Source of the DNA: Aquimarina mycalae
GTDB taxonomy: Bacteria > Bacteroidota > Bacteroidia > Flavobacteriales > Flavobacteriaceae
DNA: 64,000 nt
NCBI RefSeq assembly: GCF_029906345.1
Contig: NZ_JARYGY010000010.1
Location: 124,001 to 188,000 of the forward strand
Direction of reading: 5' to 3'
The notes under the pieces were generated by a model, which saw nothing but the letters and a program-made list of their open reading frames with translations, was not told where the DNA came from and searched no databases. How positions within the stretch are numbered: position 1 is the first letter of the stretch; every line of letters begins with the position of its first letter. The translations under genes were made by a program, and so were the position numbers. Positions 28,485-37,793 of the stretch are shown piece after piece.

Positions 28485-28717
28485 GATGATCATTTTTGTT
28501 TGATTGTGTTTTTTGATCTTATTATGTACGCTAGTTGTATAGTCAAGATGATGCCAAAAAATCAAATAGCTGAAAATCAATAATTTAGATGTTTTTGAAA
28601 AAATAAAAGTGTTCGGTTTTGATACACTTTCTGTTCGAAAACAATACACTGTAGAAAAAGGGATATTTTACTTTTTCTGTTTTTTCAAGCTGAAATTAAT
28701 TGTGTAATATTGTAAGT

Positions 28718-30064
28718 ATGGTTTTAAAGGAAGCAACGATATTAGTAATAGACGACGATATAGATGTGTTAACTGCATTACGTTTATTACTGAAACCACT
28801 TGTTAAAGAAGTAGTTGTAGAAAAGAATCCCAGTAATATTGGGACTCAAATAACTGGTAAAAAGTTTGATCTGATTATTCTAGATATGAACTTTAATGGA
28901 TTGGTGAATACTGGTAATGAGGGTATTTTTTGGTTAAATGAAATCAAGAAGCAAAAATCAGATACTTCAGTTATTTTGATTACAGCCTATGCGGATATTG
29001 ATTTAGCTATTCGGGCATTAAAAGAAGGTGCATCTGACTTTTTGGTAAAACCATGGAAGAATGAAAAAATTATACAAACTATAACTACAATACTCGAAAG
29101 TAAAAAATCGAAGTCAACAAACAATGGTACACTGCATAGTAATGATTCGCCTATAATAGGTGAAAGTGATGCTATTAAAGATGTATTCTTAAAGCTTAAA
29201 AAAGTAGCGCCAACAGATGCTAATGTATTGATTTTAGGAGAAAATGGTACTGGTAAAGACTTAATCGCTAAAGCACTACACGATCATTCTAATCGAAGAG
29301 ATCAACCTTTTGTAAAAGTAGATGTAGGTGCTTTGACATCTAGTCTTTTTGAAAGTGAGTTATTTGGTTATAAAAAAGGAGCTTTTACTGATGCACGAGA
29401 AGATCGCAAAGGTCGTTTTGAAGCTGCCAATGGAGGTACCCTATTTTTGGATGAAATAGGCAATATCAGTTTAGGACAACAGGTTCGATTGCTAACGGTG
29501 CTTCAGAATAGAATGGTGACGCCAATAGGAAGTAATGATGCTATTCCGATCGATATTCGATTAATATGTGCTACTAATATTGATCCTAAGATATTGGCAG
29601 ATGAAAAAAAGTTTAGAAAAGATTTAATTTATAGAATTAATACTGTAGATATTTTGATGCCACCATTACGTGAGCGAGGAACAGATATTACACTGATTGC
29701 AAAACATTTTATTGCTATGTATGCAGATAAGTATAACAAGAGTTCCTTTAATTTAGAAACAGGTTTTATTTCTAAACTTAAAAACCATGATTTTCCTGGT
29801 AATGTTAGAGAATTACAATATGTATTAGAACGTGCAGTGATCATGGCAGATGGGAATGTGTTAAAACCTGAAGATTTAGTGTTTTCGTCAATAGAAAGAC
29901 CAACTAAATCGATCACTCCACAGAACATGAATTTAGATGATATTGAAAAAAATGCCATACTTACCGTATTAGAAAAAAATAAAGGTAATGTGTCTAAATC
30001 GGCAAAAGAACTTGGTATTACGCGTGCTGCATTGTATCGTAGATTAGACAAGTATGAATTATAA
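28718..30064 (+). CDS. NtrC-family sigma-54-type response regulator
   Basis: A 448-residue regulator. The receiver domain (1-120) has D12-D14 and phospho-acceptor D56 (LIILDMNFNG). An AAA+ domain (about 140-375) follows, with Walker A GENGTGKDLIAKAL, GYKKGAFTDA, Walker B GGTLFLDEIG and an arginine-finger region. The C-terminus is a Fis-type helix-turn-helix (NVSKSAKELGITRAALYRRL). The sigma-54 contact loop reads GAFTDA rather than GAFTGA. ATG 28718 is chosen over TTG 28700, which adds six residues before MVLKEATILVIDDD. It is divergent from the export operon and overlaps its kinase gene by 11 bp, so it is likely the operon's regulator. Confidence 0.93.
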   Translation: MVLKEATILVIDDDIDVLTALRLLLKPLVKEVVVEKNPSNIGTQITGKKFDLIILDMNFNGLVNTGNEGIFWLNEIKKQKSDTSVILITAYADIDLAIRALKEGASDFLVKPWKNEKIIQTITTILESKKSKSTNNGTLHSNDSPIIGESDAIKDVFLKLKKVAPTDANVLILGENGTGKDLIAKALHDHSNRRDQPFVKVDVGALTSSLFESELFGYKKGAFTDAREDRKGRFEAANGGTLFLDEIGNISLGQQVRLLTVLQNRMVTPIGSNDAIPIDIRLICATNIDPKILADEKKFRKDLIYRINTVDILMPPLRERGTDITLIAKHFIAMYADKYNKSSFNLETGFISKLKNHDFPGNVRELQYVLERAVIMADGNVLKPEDLVFSSIERPTKSITPQNMNLDDIEKNAILTVLEKNKGNVSKSAKELGITRAALYRRLDKYEL

Positions 30065-31397
30065 CGGTTACATTTTACGTCTTGTAGTAAGAATTATAGT
30101 ATTGGTTATGCTAATATATGGTTTACTATATGCTATATATATTAATACACCTGTATACATAGTACTTTCGAGTTTTTTGATTCTTTATCTATGCTATAGC
30201 AGTTATGTTTTTATAAAGAGAAGATTTATGGTTATGGATGATTTTTTTGAAGCCGTCAAATACCGTGATTTTTCTAGATGGTTTCCTGAAGATAGAGGAC
30301 CAAAAGATATACGAAAACTCTATACGGGTTTTAATGAAGTAAATCGAACGATAAAAGATATAAATTCTAAGAATGAGGCGCAATATGTGTATCTACAGAA
30401 AATATTAGAAATGGTAGATATAGGGATTATAGCCTATAATTTAGAAAATGGAAATGTGCTTTGGAGCAATGATTCGTTTAGAGAAACCTTGGATTTCCCA
30501 TCATTTAAGAATATACGTTTTGTAGAACGAAGAGCTCCCGAAATATATAATGTAATATTTGACTCTTACCATAGAGAGCCAGATTCTATTAGCATAGCGG
30601 TACAAAATGAAAAAATAAAAGTACTAATATCTGATACAGTATTTCAGGTAGAGGAAGATGCTTTTAAATTAATTGTGCTTCAAAATATAGACAATACATT
30701 AAATAAAAATGAATCTGAAGCTTGGAAAAAATTACTGAGTGTAATGACTCATGAGATTATGAATTCTATAGCTCCAATATCTTCATTGGCCGAAACGTTA
30801 CAAAGCCATTTACAATTAGCAATAGAGAACCCTAAAGAAAATACATTAGATCTGGAAGATGTTCACGCTGGTGTAAAGACTATAAAGAATAGGAGTGAAG
30901 GATTATTAAAATTTGCAAAAACGTATCGCAGTCTTAGCAAGGTTACACATCTCAATCTAGAAAAAAGAAGAGTAACTGATTTATTCGAGACGATAAAATT
31001 ATTGATGCAGCCTTCACTAGATGTAAAGAATATTGCAATTAATTTTGAAATCAAGACTCCTAAATTAGAGCTTGATATTGATAGTCATCTAATTGAACAA
31101 GTGCTTATAAATTTGGTTTTAAATGCTGTAGATGCTTGTAAAAACAGACCAGAACCGCTCATTAGAGTAATTGCAGAACAGACACCAAATAGATCGATTA
31201 TTATTAAGGTATACGATAATGGAACAGGGATCCCATTAGAGATTATGGATAGTATTTTTGTTCCGTTTTTTACTAGTAAAACTACAGGAAGTGGTATCGG
31301 ATTAAGTCTCTGTAAACAGATTATGTTACTTCACAAAGGTAGAATTATAGTGAATAGTAAGGAAGGAGAAGGTACTGTATTTAGCTTGGTGTTTTAG
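30054..31397 (+). CDS. Membrane sensor histidine kinase, partner of the NtrC-type regulator
   Basis: 447 residues. Two N-terminal transmembrane helices (about 8-28 and 33-55) are separated by only a few residues, so there is no real periplasmic sensor domain. A PAS-like region follows (about 112-215, MVDIGIIAYNLENGNVLWSN). The catalytic part has H233 in MTHEIMNSIAPI, N box NLVLNAVDACK, DNGTGIP and GSGIGLSLCKQIM. This kinase type (NtrB/NtrY-like H box) pairs with NtrC regulators, here the gene it overlaps by 11 bp. With so small an outside portion, it probably senses within the membrane or cytoplasm, possibly through contact with the neighbouring transporter. Confidence 0.9.
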   Translation: MNYNGYILRLVVRIIVLVMLIYGLLYAIYINTPVYIVLSSFLILYLCYSSYVFIKRRFMVMDDFFEAVKYRDFSRWFPEDRGPKDIRKLYTGFNEVNRTIKDINSKNEAQYVYLQKILEMVDIGIIAYNLENGNVLWSNDSFRETLDFPSFKNIRFVERRAPEIYNVIFDSYHREPDSISIAVQNEKIKVLISDTVFQVEEDAFKLIVLQNIDNTLNKNESEAWKKLLSVMTHEIMNSIAPISSLAETLQSHLQLAIENPKENTLDLEDVHAGVKTIKNRSEGLLKFAKTYRSLSKVTHLNLEKRRVTDLFETIKLLMQPSLDVKNIAINFEIKTPKLELDIDSHLIEQVLINLVLNAVDACKNRPEPLIRVIAEQTPNRSIIIKVYDNGTGIPLEIMDSIFVPFFTSKTTGSGIGLSLCKQIMLLHKGRIIVNSKEGEGTVFSLVF

Positions 31398-31411
31398 TTG
31401 AAAACTACTTT

Positions 31412-31452
31412 CTAATGAATATAAACTCTATTCTAGAGTTTATATTCATTAG
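31412..31452. other. Perfect 19-bp inverted repeat with 3-nt loop
   Basis: The arms at 31412-31430 and 31434-31452 (CTAATGAATATAAACTCTA and its exact complement) flank TTC. The element lies 14 bp after the kinase stop codon. It is AT-rich with no T-tail and is immediately followed by a second hairpin that looks like the actual terminator. Confidence 0.85.
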
Positions 31453-31466
31453 ATATATAAAACAAT

Positions 31467-31494
31467 AAAGCCTGCTGTTTTAACAGCAGGCTTT
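31467..31494. terminator. Bidirectional terminator
   Basis: A perfect 13-bp stem (AAAGCCTGCTGTT/AACAGCAGGCTTT) with a TT loop. It is GC-rich at its core, with T-rich tails on both strands. It separates the histidine kinase gene from the convergent TBDR gene. Confidence 0.85.
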
Positions 31495-31514
31495 AGATTA
31501 TATTAGAAATATAA

Positions 31515-34235
31515 TTATAAATTATTGATAGATAGTCCTATGTAGTATTGGGAACCAATAAAACCAGTACCAAGACCTGTATAGTACTCTTCTCCGCCAA
31601 TATTAGTAGCTCCTACTTTAATAACACTTTTTAAGCTTTTAATTTTATAATTCATTTGTGCATCTATTACCGTAAAAGATGGTATTTCAGAAACACCAAA
31701 AGCATCTGTCCATTGAAAATCACTAGCCCATTTAAAGCTGGTATTAAAACCAAAGTTTTTAAATAAGTTTTTGTGACCAAAAAGTACTTTTACTCTATGT
31801 TCGGGAGTATTAAATAATGAGAATAAGCTAAACGTATTATCCTCATCAAACTCTTCTTTAGTAAAAGTATAGTTTACTCCAAGATCAAAATTTCCGAATA
31901 TTTTACCATCAATACCAGCAATTATTCCATAAGAGTCTACATCAATAGGAGAATTAGTTGCTATGTTATATAGCTTAAAATCACCATTTGCAAGTGCTTG
32001 TATTGATTCTAGAGATCCTACTTCACCATACAAAGGAGTTATAACATTTTCTGTAGTTAAGAAATCTTTGTACATATTATAATAACCACCAACTTCAACA
32101 GAAATATTATTATATATACCTCTGTAACCTACTTCTATGGTAGTTACTTTTTCTGGCTTTACTAATGCTGTAGAAGCTTGGACTAATACTGTAGGATCAG
32201 TGGTCTGACCAAATGCTATGGCAGAACCAAGAGTATACGAATTCTCGACAGCATCTCTTCCGCTAATGGTTACAGAATTGTTACCTGTAATTAATGTTCC
32301 TGTAGGGCTAAGTTGAAAATCTCTTTGTTCACGATCTAAATTATCTTCGGCAGTACCTATGGTTATTGCCCTTACGACGTCTAATCCCATATACAAGTTT
32401 TGAGTTGTTGGGTTTCTAAAACCACTTTGATAAGAAACTCTCACATTATGATTCCTTTCGGATCCTAATGTATATCCCAAAGCTACCCTTGGTGAAATAT
32501 TACCATCAAATAATTGAGACTTGTCATATCTCATGGATCCTGTAAATTTTAAACGATCATCTAAAAGTTTTTTCTGTAATTGGGCATACAACCCTATTTC
32601 AGAATATATTATTGGCCCATCAGCATCTGTAAATATTGTACCAAAAGAACGTAGACGATATTCTCTAAATGAACCTCCTACTTGGATATCAGCAAACCCT
32701 TCAGTTAAATAACTAAAATTGTAGTTTGCATCTACATGTCTTAATTGAGTTTCATCCTGAAATTTTGCTCCAGTCGTAAAATCTGGATCTGAGATTACTT
32801 GCCTAAATACTTGCTCATACTCTGGAGTTCCAGGTTCTAATCTACCAGTGTCTGCTTGAGCTCTCGCAAACTGGTGCGCTTGCTCTGGTGATGAACCAGT
32901 AGCAATTGCCGTAAAATAAGTGCCTGCATACTCTGTGAACCAAGTAGTATTATCTTTCCATCTATTATTAATATTAAATGCAGCTATTCTGGTATCATAT
33001 GTACTTCTTGAATCACCACCAGAAATATAACCTCTTACAAAAAAGAAATTATTTTTTATTTCTAATTTATGTTGCTGAAATATATAGTCAGGTGCATAGA
33101 ACCTATTAGCGTTTTGAAATATAACAGAACCAGTTCCTATTCTACCGTTGTATATGATTTCCAGATCATCGGCAAATGGTCTATAGTGCAATGCTCCGCT
33201 AAATTTTATATTCTCGGCATTGTAGTCAACAAGATCTCTTTCGGCATATCCAGTTCTACTTACCAAACCAATATTAGGAATATTAAAATTGATTTCATCT
33301 CCATAAATATTTACACCATCATAATTGGGGTCAGTTGCACGATTTAAAGAAGGATTATTACTGTTATCTTCATTTACAGCAAACCAATCAGTACCTTTAA
33401 AATATGTAAAGTTAGCTTTTGCAGCAAACTTATCTGAGAAGGCTTTGGCTACTCTGATTCCTACATCGGTAAAAGAATTGGTTCCAGCCGCTTCTTGTGA
33501 GGTCACTCCACTTTTTACATACGTACTTATTCCTTGATAATTAAAAGGGTTTTTTCCTTTAATAAATAAAATTCCATTAAACGCATTTGCTCCATATAAA
33601 GCAGATGAGGCTCCTGGTAATAATTCAACTGTACTAACATCTAGTTCTGAAATACCAACTAAATTACCAAGAGTAGAGTTTAAGGAAGGATAACTATTAT
33701 CCATTCCATCCACTAATTGAACAAATCTCGTATTAGAAAACTCTCCATATCCTCTTGTGTTTATGGATTTATAGGTTAAACTACTAGAGTTTACTTCTAC
33801 ACCCTTGATATTTTCTAATCCACTATAAAAGTCAATAGAAGGAGTGTTTTTAATTTCTGTAGATCCGTAATATTCGATTCTTACTGGAGATTCAAAAATT
33901 CTTTCAGGCGTTCTAGAAGCAGAAACAACAACGACATCAAGTTCTGTACCTTCTATAAGTGTAATTAGAATTTTATCAGTACTGGAGGTCACATCGAGTG
34001 AACGAGTTTTATATCCAACATTACTGAAATAAAGAGTAACAGGAAGTTCTTCTTGAATAGTAAGAGTGAACTCTCCGTCAAAATCTGCGATAGCTCCAAC
34101 CAAGTTACCTCTTAGTTTGATATTTGTCAGGGGTAAAGGTTCACCATTTTGATCAATTACTTTACCAGATAATGTAGTTTGAGAAAAAATAAAATTGCAT
34201 AAAAAAACCATGCATAATAGTAATGCTTTTTTCAT
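31515..34235 (-). CDS. TonB-dependent outer-membrane receptor
   Basis: 906 residues. The signal peptide is 1-19 (cut near IFSQT), followed by a carboxypeptidase-regulatory-like domain (about 20-105, TLSGKVIDQNGEPLPLTNIK). Next come a plug (about 110-235, IEYYGSTEI, NTRGYGEFSNTRFVQLVDGM, LLPGASSALYGANAFNG) and a barrel ending QYYIGLSINNL. It is not closely similar in pattern to the TBDR at 1044-3755: the plug shows VDGMDNSYPSLNS where the other has VNGKRRHSS. No SusD gene is adjacent. The barrel has several loops rich in Asn, Asp and Thr. Substrate unknown; it is transcribed alone toward the shared terminator. Confidence 0.93.
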   Translation of the reverse strand: MKKALLLCMVFLCNFIFSQTTLSGKVIDQNGEPLPLTNIKLRGNLVGAIADFDGEFTLTIQEELPVTLYFSNVGYKTRSLDVTSSTDKILITLIEGTELDVVVVSASRTPERIFESPVRIEYYGSTEIKNTPSIDFYSGLENIKGVEVNSSSLTYKSINTRGYGEFSNTRFVQLVDGMDNSYPSLNSTLGNLVGISELDVSTVELLPGASSALYGANAFNGILFIKGKNPFNYQGISTYVKSGVTSQEAAGTNSFTDVGIRVAKAFSDKFAAKANFTYFKGTDWFAVNEDNSNNPSLNRATDPNYDGVNIYGDEINFNIPNIGLVSRTGYAERDLVDYNAENIKFSGALHYRPFADDLEIIYNGRIGTGSVIFQNANRFYAPDYIFQQHKLEIKNNFFFVRGYISGGDSRSTYDTRIAAFNINNRWKDNTTWFTEYAGTYFTAIATGSSPEQAHQFARAQADTGRLEPGTPEYEQVFRQVISDPDFTTGAKFQDETQLRHVDANYNFSYLTEGFADIQVGGSFREYRLRSFGTIFTDADGPIIYSEIGLYAQLQKKLLDDRLKFTGSMRYDKSQLFDGNISPRVALGYTLGSERNHNVRVSYQSGFRNPTTQNLYMGLDVVRAITIGTAEDNLDREQRDFQLSPTGTLITGNNSVTISGRDAVENSYTLGSAIAFGQTTDPTVLVQASTALVKPEKVTTIEVGYRGIYNNISVEVGGYYNMYKDFLTTENVITPLYGEVGSLESIQALANGDFKLYNIATNSPIDVDSYGIIAGIDGKIFGNFDLGVNYTFTKEEFDEDNTFSLFSLFNTPEHRVKVLFGHKNLFKNFGFNTSFKWASDFQWTDAFGVSEIPSFTVIDAQMNYKIKSLKSVIKVGATNIGGEEYYTGLGTGFIGSQYYIGLSINNL

Positions 34236-34675
34236 AGGGTTGTAGGTTTAGTTTAAAAAAATAGGGCCGTATAACAAAATCATATATTATCGAAAAGAAT
34301 CGATGATGATATGTTTTACAGCATTGAAGATATAAATAAATTCTTAAATAAATATTAATTTTTTTTGATGATTCTTAAAAAAATTAACAATTTCTTTAAG
34401 AAAATCACTTCAATGTCTTGTGAATACAGGTTTTGGCAACTTTTTGAAAATATCGTTATTTCAAAATAGTGGAGTAAAGATCTTTTAAGTTGCAAACTAC
34501 GGTTATAGCATAATTTAAATACGGTTTAATTGGTTTTTTAAAAATGATTACTTGTTAAAAAAAACATTCAAATTAGATTAATCTCAATGAAATGCATATA
34601 ATTTTTCTAATAATACATTTTTTTTGCTTAAATAATAAATTTTCCATAAGTTTGTTAAACCCCAAAACAAAAAAA
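34236..34675. other. Divergent intergenic region, 440 bp
   Basis: An AT-rich gap between the TBDR gene and the divergent secreted-protein gene. Apart from the promoter candidate near its right end I see no gene, RNA or strong repeat. It has several short A/T runs and must also hold the TBDR promoter, which I could not place. Confidence 0.6.
34623..34654 (+). promoter_or_regulatory. Bacteroidetes-type promoter
   Basis: TTTG at 34623-34626 and TAAGTTTG at 34647-34654 with a 20-bp spacer match the TTTG-N19-TAnnTTTG consensus of the primary sigma factor in Bacteroidetes. The expected transcript start lies about 15 bp before ATG 34676, which excludes the longer frame from 34592. Confidence 0.65.
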
Positions 34676-35374
34676 ATGAAAAATATATTATGCTACCTGC
34701 TTATTGTCTTTTCTCCAGCTTTATTTGCACAATTACCGGAAACTTTATTAGAATCCATAGATAGGACCGAAATATATAGAGATTATGAAGGATCTATATA
34801 TACCCATATGCGTTACAAAGACGCCAATGTAATTGATGAAAATACTGGGGCCTATAGAGCTAAGCTTAGGTATAATGCTCTTTCTGGTCAGATAGAGTAT
34901 AAGAAAGGTTCTAAGTTATATACTATAGTTAAAACCCCAAAAGTACATGTAAGAATCAATAAAGATTACTATTATTATAGCAAGTTTAGAGATCAACGAG
35001 GTTTAGAAAGGGAAGGGTATTATATACTAGTAGATTTAAATGACAAATATAAAATCTATAAAAAGTATACAACCAAAATTAAAGAACCCCTGATGAGTAA
35101 TGTTATTGTAAAAGAAAAGGGAAGTATGTCTATAGTATCAACCTACTATTTAGAAAAAGATGGAAACATTTTAGAATTACCCCAAAAAAATGAAGAATTA
35201 CTTTCTACTTTAGGCGATTCCTCAAGTGAGTTAAAAGATTTTATAGTTGCCGAAAAAATTAGACTTAAAAAAGAAGATGATTTAGTACGACTTATTTCTA
35301 AGTATAGTGCATTAAAAAATATGAATAATGACACTTCTAAAGGGCTAATTACTAATATAGAAAATGAAAACTAA
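34676..35374 (+). CDS. Secreted protein of unknown function
   Basis: 232 residues beginning MKNILCYLLIVFSPALFAQ, a clear signal peptide. The mature part is rich in Tyr and Lys with beta-strand-like stretches (LRYNALSGQIEYKKGSKLYT, NKDYYYYSKFRDQRG). It ends in a charged helix (LSTLGDSSSELKDFIVAEKI) and shows no cysteine-based or catalytic motif that I recognise. A start at 34592 would add 28 residues but lies upstream of the promoter candidate, so ATG 34676 is preferred. The gene is a single transcription unit and faces the lipoprotein gene at 35537. It could be an envelope or periplasmic protein. Confidence 0.75.
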   Translation: MKNILCYLLIVFSPALFAQLPETLLESIDRTEIYRDYEGSIYTHMRYKDANVIDENTGAYRAKLRYNALSGQIEYKKGSKLYTIVKTPKVHVRINKDYYYYSKFRDQRGLEREGYYILVDLNDKYKIYKKYTTKIKEPLMSNVIVKEKGSMSIVSTYYLEKDGNILELPQKNEELLSTLGDSSSELKDFIVAEKIRLKKEDDLVRLISKYSALKNMNNDTSKGLITNIENEN

Positions 35375-35536
35375 TTTGTACACTTCTTGATCAACTAGCA
35401 TGAATGTTTTTATGTATTACAAGATGAATTAGATTCAAGGAAAATATAATCAACTCCTGATACAATGTCTGTTTAGTATTGATAAATATAGAGATAATGT
35501 CATGGTAGGAGTGATGATAAGGATTTTTTTTGATTT

Positions 35537-36481
35537 TCAAGGGTTATTAATATGTAGTTCATCGAAGTTCCAAATAGATTTGGTTCCTTGATTGGTTATG
35601 GTTAGATTTCCTAATTGAGTTATACTCTGATCTTTTTCATTGAGTTCACAGATGATCCGAGTAATTCTGCTATATTCAATTTCTTTTGATGGTTTTATAT
35701 GTACGGTAACATCACCACCTTTGATGATAAGTGTTTCACCGTTTTTCTTCAAAAGTTTACATCGTAAATATCCTAACTCTTGGGCAATACGAAGATAATC
35801 TTCAGGGGTACACGTCAAGTAAATCTCCTTTATGCCATTAAAAAGTTTATGGTCTGTGTAGGTTGGTTTCAGAAATGCTTCCCTCGAATATAATGGATGA
35901 TGTTTTCCATAGAGATTATCTAAAAAAACTGGATTATAAAAGCCATACCAAGTATGCAAGGCAGTTCCTGGGCTTGGTGTATAGAATGCTTTAAACCAAG
36001 TATGTTGACGTCCAGCTAATGGCATCTGTACAGTTTCTGAGGCATACAAAAATGAATCCTTGGCGGCTTTCATTTTAGGTTGCACCTCCATATGAAAATG
36101 TTCACCTCTATTTTGGAGCGAAAAACCGATTCCACTTTTTCCTACAGGTTCATTATAGCTGTTTTTAGGACTCAGAATTTCAATATAGTGTTGATGTCCA
36201 CGCAAATAACAGGTGGAAGAATGATCAGGAACTGGAGCGAAGTCTGGTAATCCAAGATCAAAAGAAGCATAGGTGTTTTTCCATTGGCTATCTTTTGTTA
36301 GTTTTGCATATGTAATACTATCCACGACTACATATAAATGATCTAACAGTACTTTGGATACTTCTTTATGAAAAAGAGCATCAATCTTCTTTCTATCTAT
36401 ACTATCAGGAACATTTTCTTTTTTTGTATGATCACATGAGGCAAGGATTACTAAAATAGAGATGATAACGGCATTTTTCAT
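35537..36481 (-). CDS. DUF5829-like lipoprotein
   Basis: 314 residues with a lipoprotein signal (ILVILASC, Cys16). The mature protein starts its domain with KVLLDHLYVVVDSITYAKLT and continues with CYLRGHQHYIEILSPKNSYN, then GKSGIGFSLQNRGEHFH. This pattern resembles the DUF5829 family, whose N-terminal half looks like a glyoxalase/vicinal-oxygen-chelate fold. The assignment is from memory of the family pattern and is moderate. Function is unknown. It lies downstream of, and on the same strand as, the carbonic anhydrase pair, separated by 72 bp. Confidence 0.65.
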   Translation of the reverse strand: MKNAVIISILVILASCDHTKKENVPDSIDRKKIDALFHKEVSKVLLDHLYVVVDSITYAKLTKDSQWKNTYASFDLGLPDFAPVPDHSSTCYLRGHQHYIEILSPKNSYNEPVGKSGIGFSLQNRGEHFHMEVQPKMKAAKDSFLYASETVQMPLAGRQHTWFKAFYTPSPGTALHTWYGFYNPVFLDNLYGKHHPLYSREAFLKPTYTDHKLFNGIKEIYLTCTPEDYLRIAQELGYLRCKLLKKNGETLIIKGGDVTVHIKPSKEIEYSRITRIICELNEKDQSITQLGNLTITNQGTKSIWNFDELHINNP

Positions 36482-36553
36482 GATTTACGTTATTTAATTG
36501 ATTCGAACTTTATTTTATTTTGAGGAAAACATTACCTACAATCAACATTTTTT

Positions 36554-37090
36554 TTAGTTTGAGGACAACGTGCCATACAACAGTACTTTATTCTCTATTG
36601 TTTTTGGGGGATAAAAAACTTCGTTGTCGGGATGATATACAAAACTTTGGGTAATGATTTTGTGTTGTTTTATCATTTTTCCGAGTAAGAAAGTTTCAAG
36701 AATATTTTTTTGTTGCTTTTGTAAATGGCGAGAGGCCAAAAGCATTATCCTTAAAATTGGATGACTTTGATTGAGAAAGTAGTCAGGTAATGTTTTGTCT
36801 AATTTCAGTAAGGTATCATAAACTGTAAAAAGCGGTTCACTATTAGGCTCCAGTGCTTCCTGATAAAAAAGATTACTGTATTTGGTTACAAAAACAACTT
36901 GTGTAATTTTTTGGTTTTCTATCAAGGTTATCAGGTTTTTTTGAGTGGTAATGTCCCAATTAAAACTAGCCCCAAGGGCCGTATAGAAAAATGCTTTGGT
37001 ATTACAAGTTTGACTCAAAATACTTTCTATATGGTCCGTTGGGCAGATAAGAAACAGACAGTTTCCCGATTCTAGTTTGTTAAAACTCAT
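36554..37090 (-). CDS. Unknown protein coupled to iota-carbonic anhydrase
   Basis: 178 residues, no signal peptide, probably cytoplasmic. Its start overlaps the stop of the upstream iota-carbonic anhydrase gene by 4 nt, so the two are likely translationally coupled. I do not recognise the family with confidence. The central stretch (FFYTALGASFNWDITTQKNL, then ITQVVFVTKYSNLFYQ) has the alternating strand-helix-strand feel of a beta-class carbonic anhydrase core, where VCGHSxCG would follow the second strand. The Cys and His zinc ligands are absent. It may be a degenerate beta-class relative acting as a partner, or something unrelated. Confidence 0.6.
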   Translation of the reverse strand: MSFNKLESGNCLFLICPTDHIESILSQTCNTKAFFYTALGASFNWDITTQKNLITLIENQKITQVVFVTKYSNLFYQEALEPNSEPLFTVYDTLLKLDKTLPDYFLNQSHPILRIMLLASRHLQKQQKNILETFLLGKMIKQHKIITQSFVYHPDNEVFYPPKTIENKVLLYGTLSSN

Positions 37091-37560
37091 ACACTTTCTA
37101 CTACATTAAATGGTAAAGACGAATGATGCACATCTATTTTTAATGTTCCGTTATTAGTTTTAATATATCCAAAAGTGTATTCTACTTTTGTTTCTATACC
37201 ATTGGTATCTGTAAAAAAATAATTCCCCATCGCTAATGCTCTATTTTCTTCTAAAATTAGAGCTGAGTTTTCGAATCTAACTTTGGTCCATGGCTGAAGA
37301 GCAAAACCTTTGTCCTCAGTATATTTTGAATTATCACCAATAAAATAAGAGATTGCTCCTTCCTTATCGATTCTAAACTGTTTCATAGCCGCTTTGGTTG
37401 GTTTGAATAATACTTCTTTATTGTCAAAATCGTAGCGTTCGTTTACAAAGCTCTTAGTATAGGAATCACATTGCGTCTTATCGGATTCTAAAGTTCCAAT
37501 ATGAACAACACCTTGACCCCATACTTCTTGAGCGTTTTCTACTTCTTGTTTTGTAATCAT
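37087..37560 (-). CDS. Probable iota-class carbonic anhydrase (COG4337 type)
   Basis: 157 residues, no signal peptide. The pattern matches the COG4337/DUF4440-like iota-carbonic anhydrases described in cyanobacteria and other bacteria: VLFKPTKAAMKQFR (50-63), GAISYF (68-73), EDKGFALQPWTKVRFE (82-97), AMGNYFFTD (110-118), VEYTFGY (126-132) and the C-terminal HHSSLP (145-150). These enzymes interconvert CO2 and bicarbonate, and COG4337 members were reported to work without a metal. Databases often mislabel relatives as phosphoribosyl-AMP cyclohydrolase or SnoaL-like. It is first in a two-gene unit with the overlapping gene at 36554. The identification rests on remembered motifs. Confidence 0.72.
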   Translation of the reverse strand: MITKQEVENAQEVWGQGVVHIGTLESDKTQCDSYTKSFVNERYDFDNKEVLFKPTKAAMKQFRIDKEGAISYFIGDNSKYTEDKGFALQPWTKVRFENSALILEENRALAMGNYFFTDTNGIETKVEYTFGYIKTNNGTLKIDVHHSSLPFNVVESV

Positions 37561-37793
37561 GATTTATGTTTTAAAAGATTGAAAAATAATTTGTTTGATA
37601 TATATTATAAGTTTAAGAGTTCTCAGAAAAGATCAGAGAATTTCTTGTGAGATAATTAAATGGATAGTATCAGAAAATATCCTAAAATGAACAGAAGGAT
37701 ATAGCGTAATGTAATTCTGAATAATTTATTTCGAATAAGTAAGATTGATCTATCCGATGCATTTCGAACTAGTAAAATAAATAAAGCACTATG

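Noticed and set aside
28535..28565. Sigma-54-like promoter (TTGGCA ... TTGAC, minus strand) upstream of the hydrolase remnant and export operon
   Set aside because: The spacing between the GG and GC positions is one base short and the -12 element lacks GC. A sigma-70-like reading (TTGACT-N16-TAATAA) is equally possible, so no promoter class is called.
28485..28649. N-terminal extension of the hydrolase remnant starting at 28649
   Set aside because: The extra 55 residues show no domain and lie in the likely promoter region; a signal peptide begins at 28484 or 28493.
35400..35520. Long-range inverted repeat ACTCCT ... AGGAGT between convergent genes
   Set aside because: Only 6 bp with a large loop; expected by chance.
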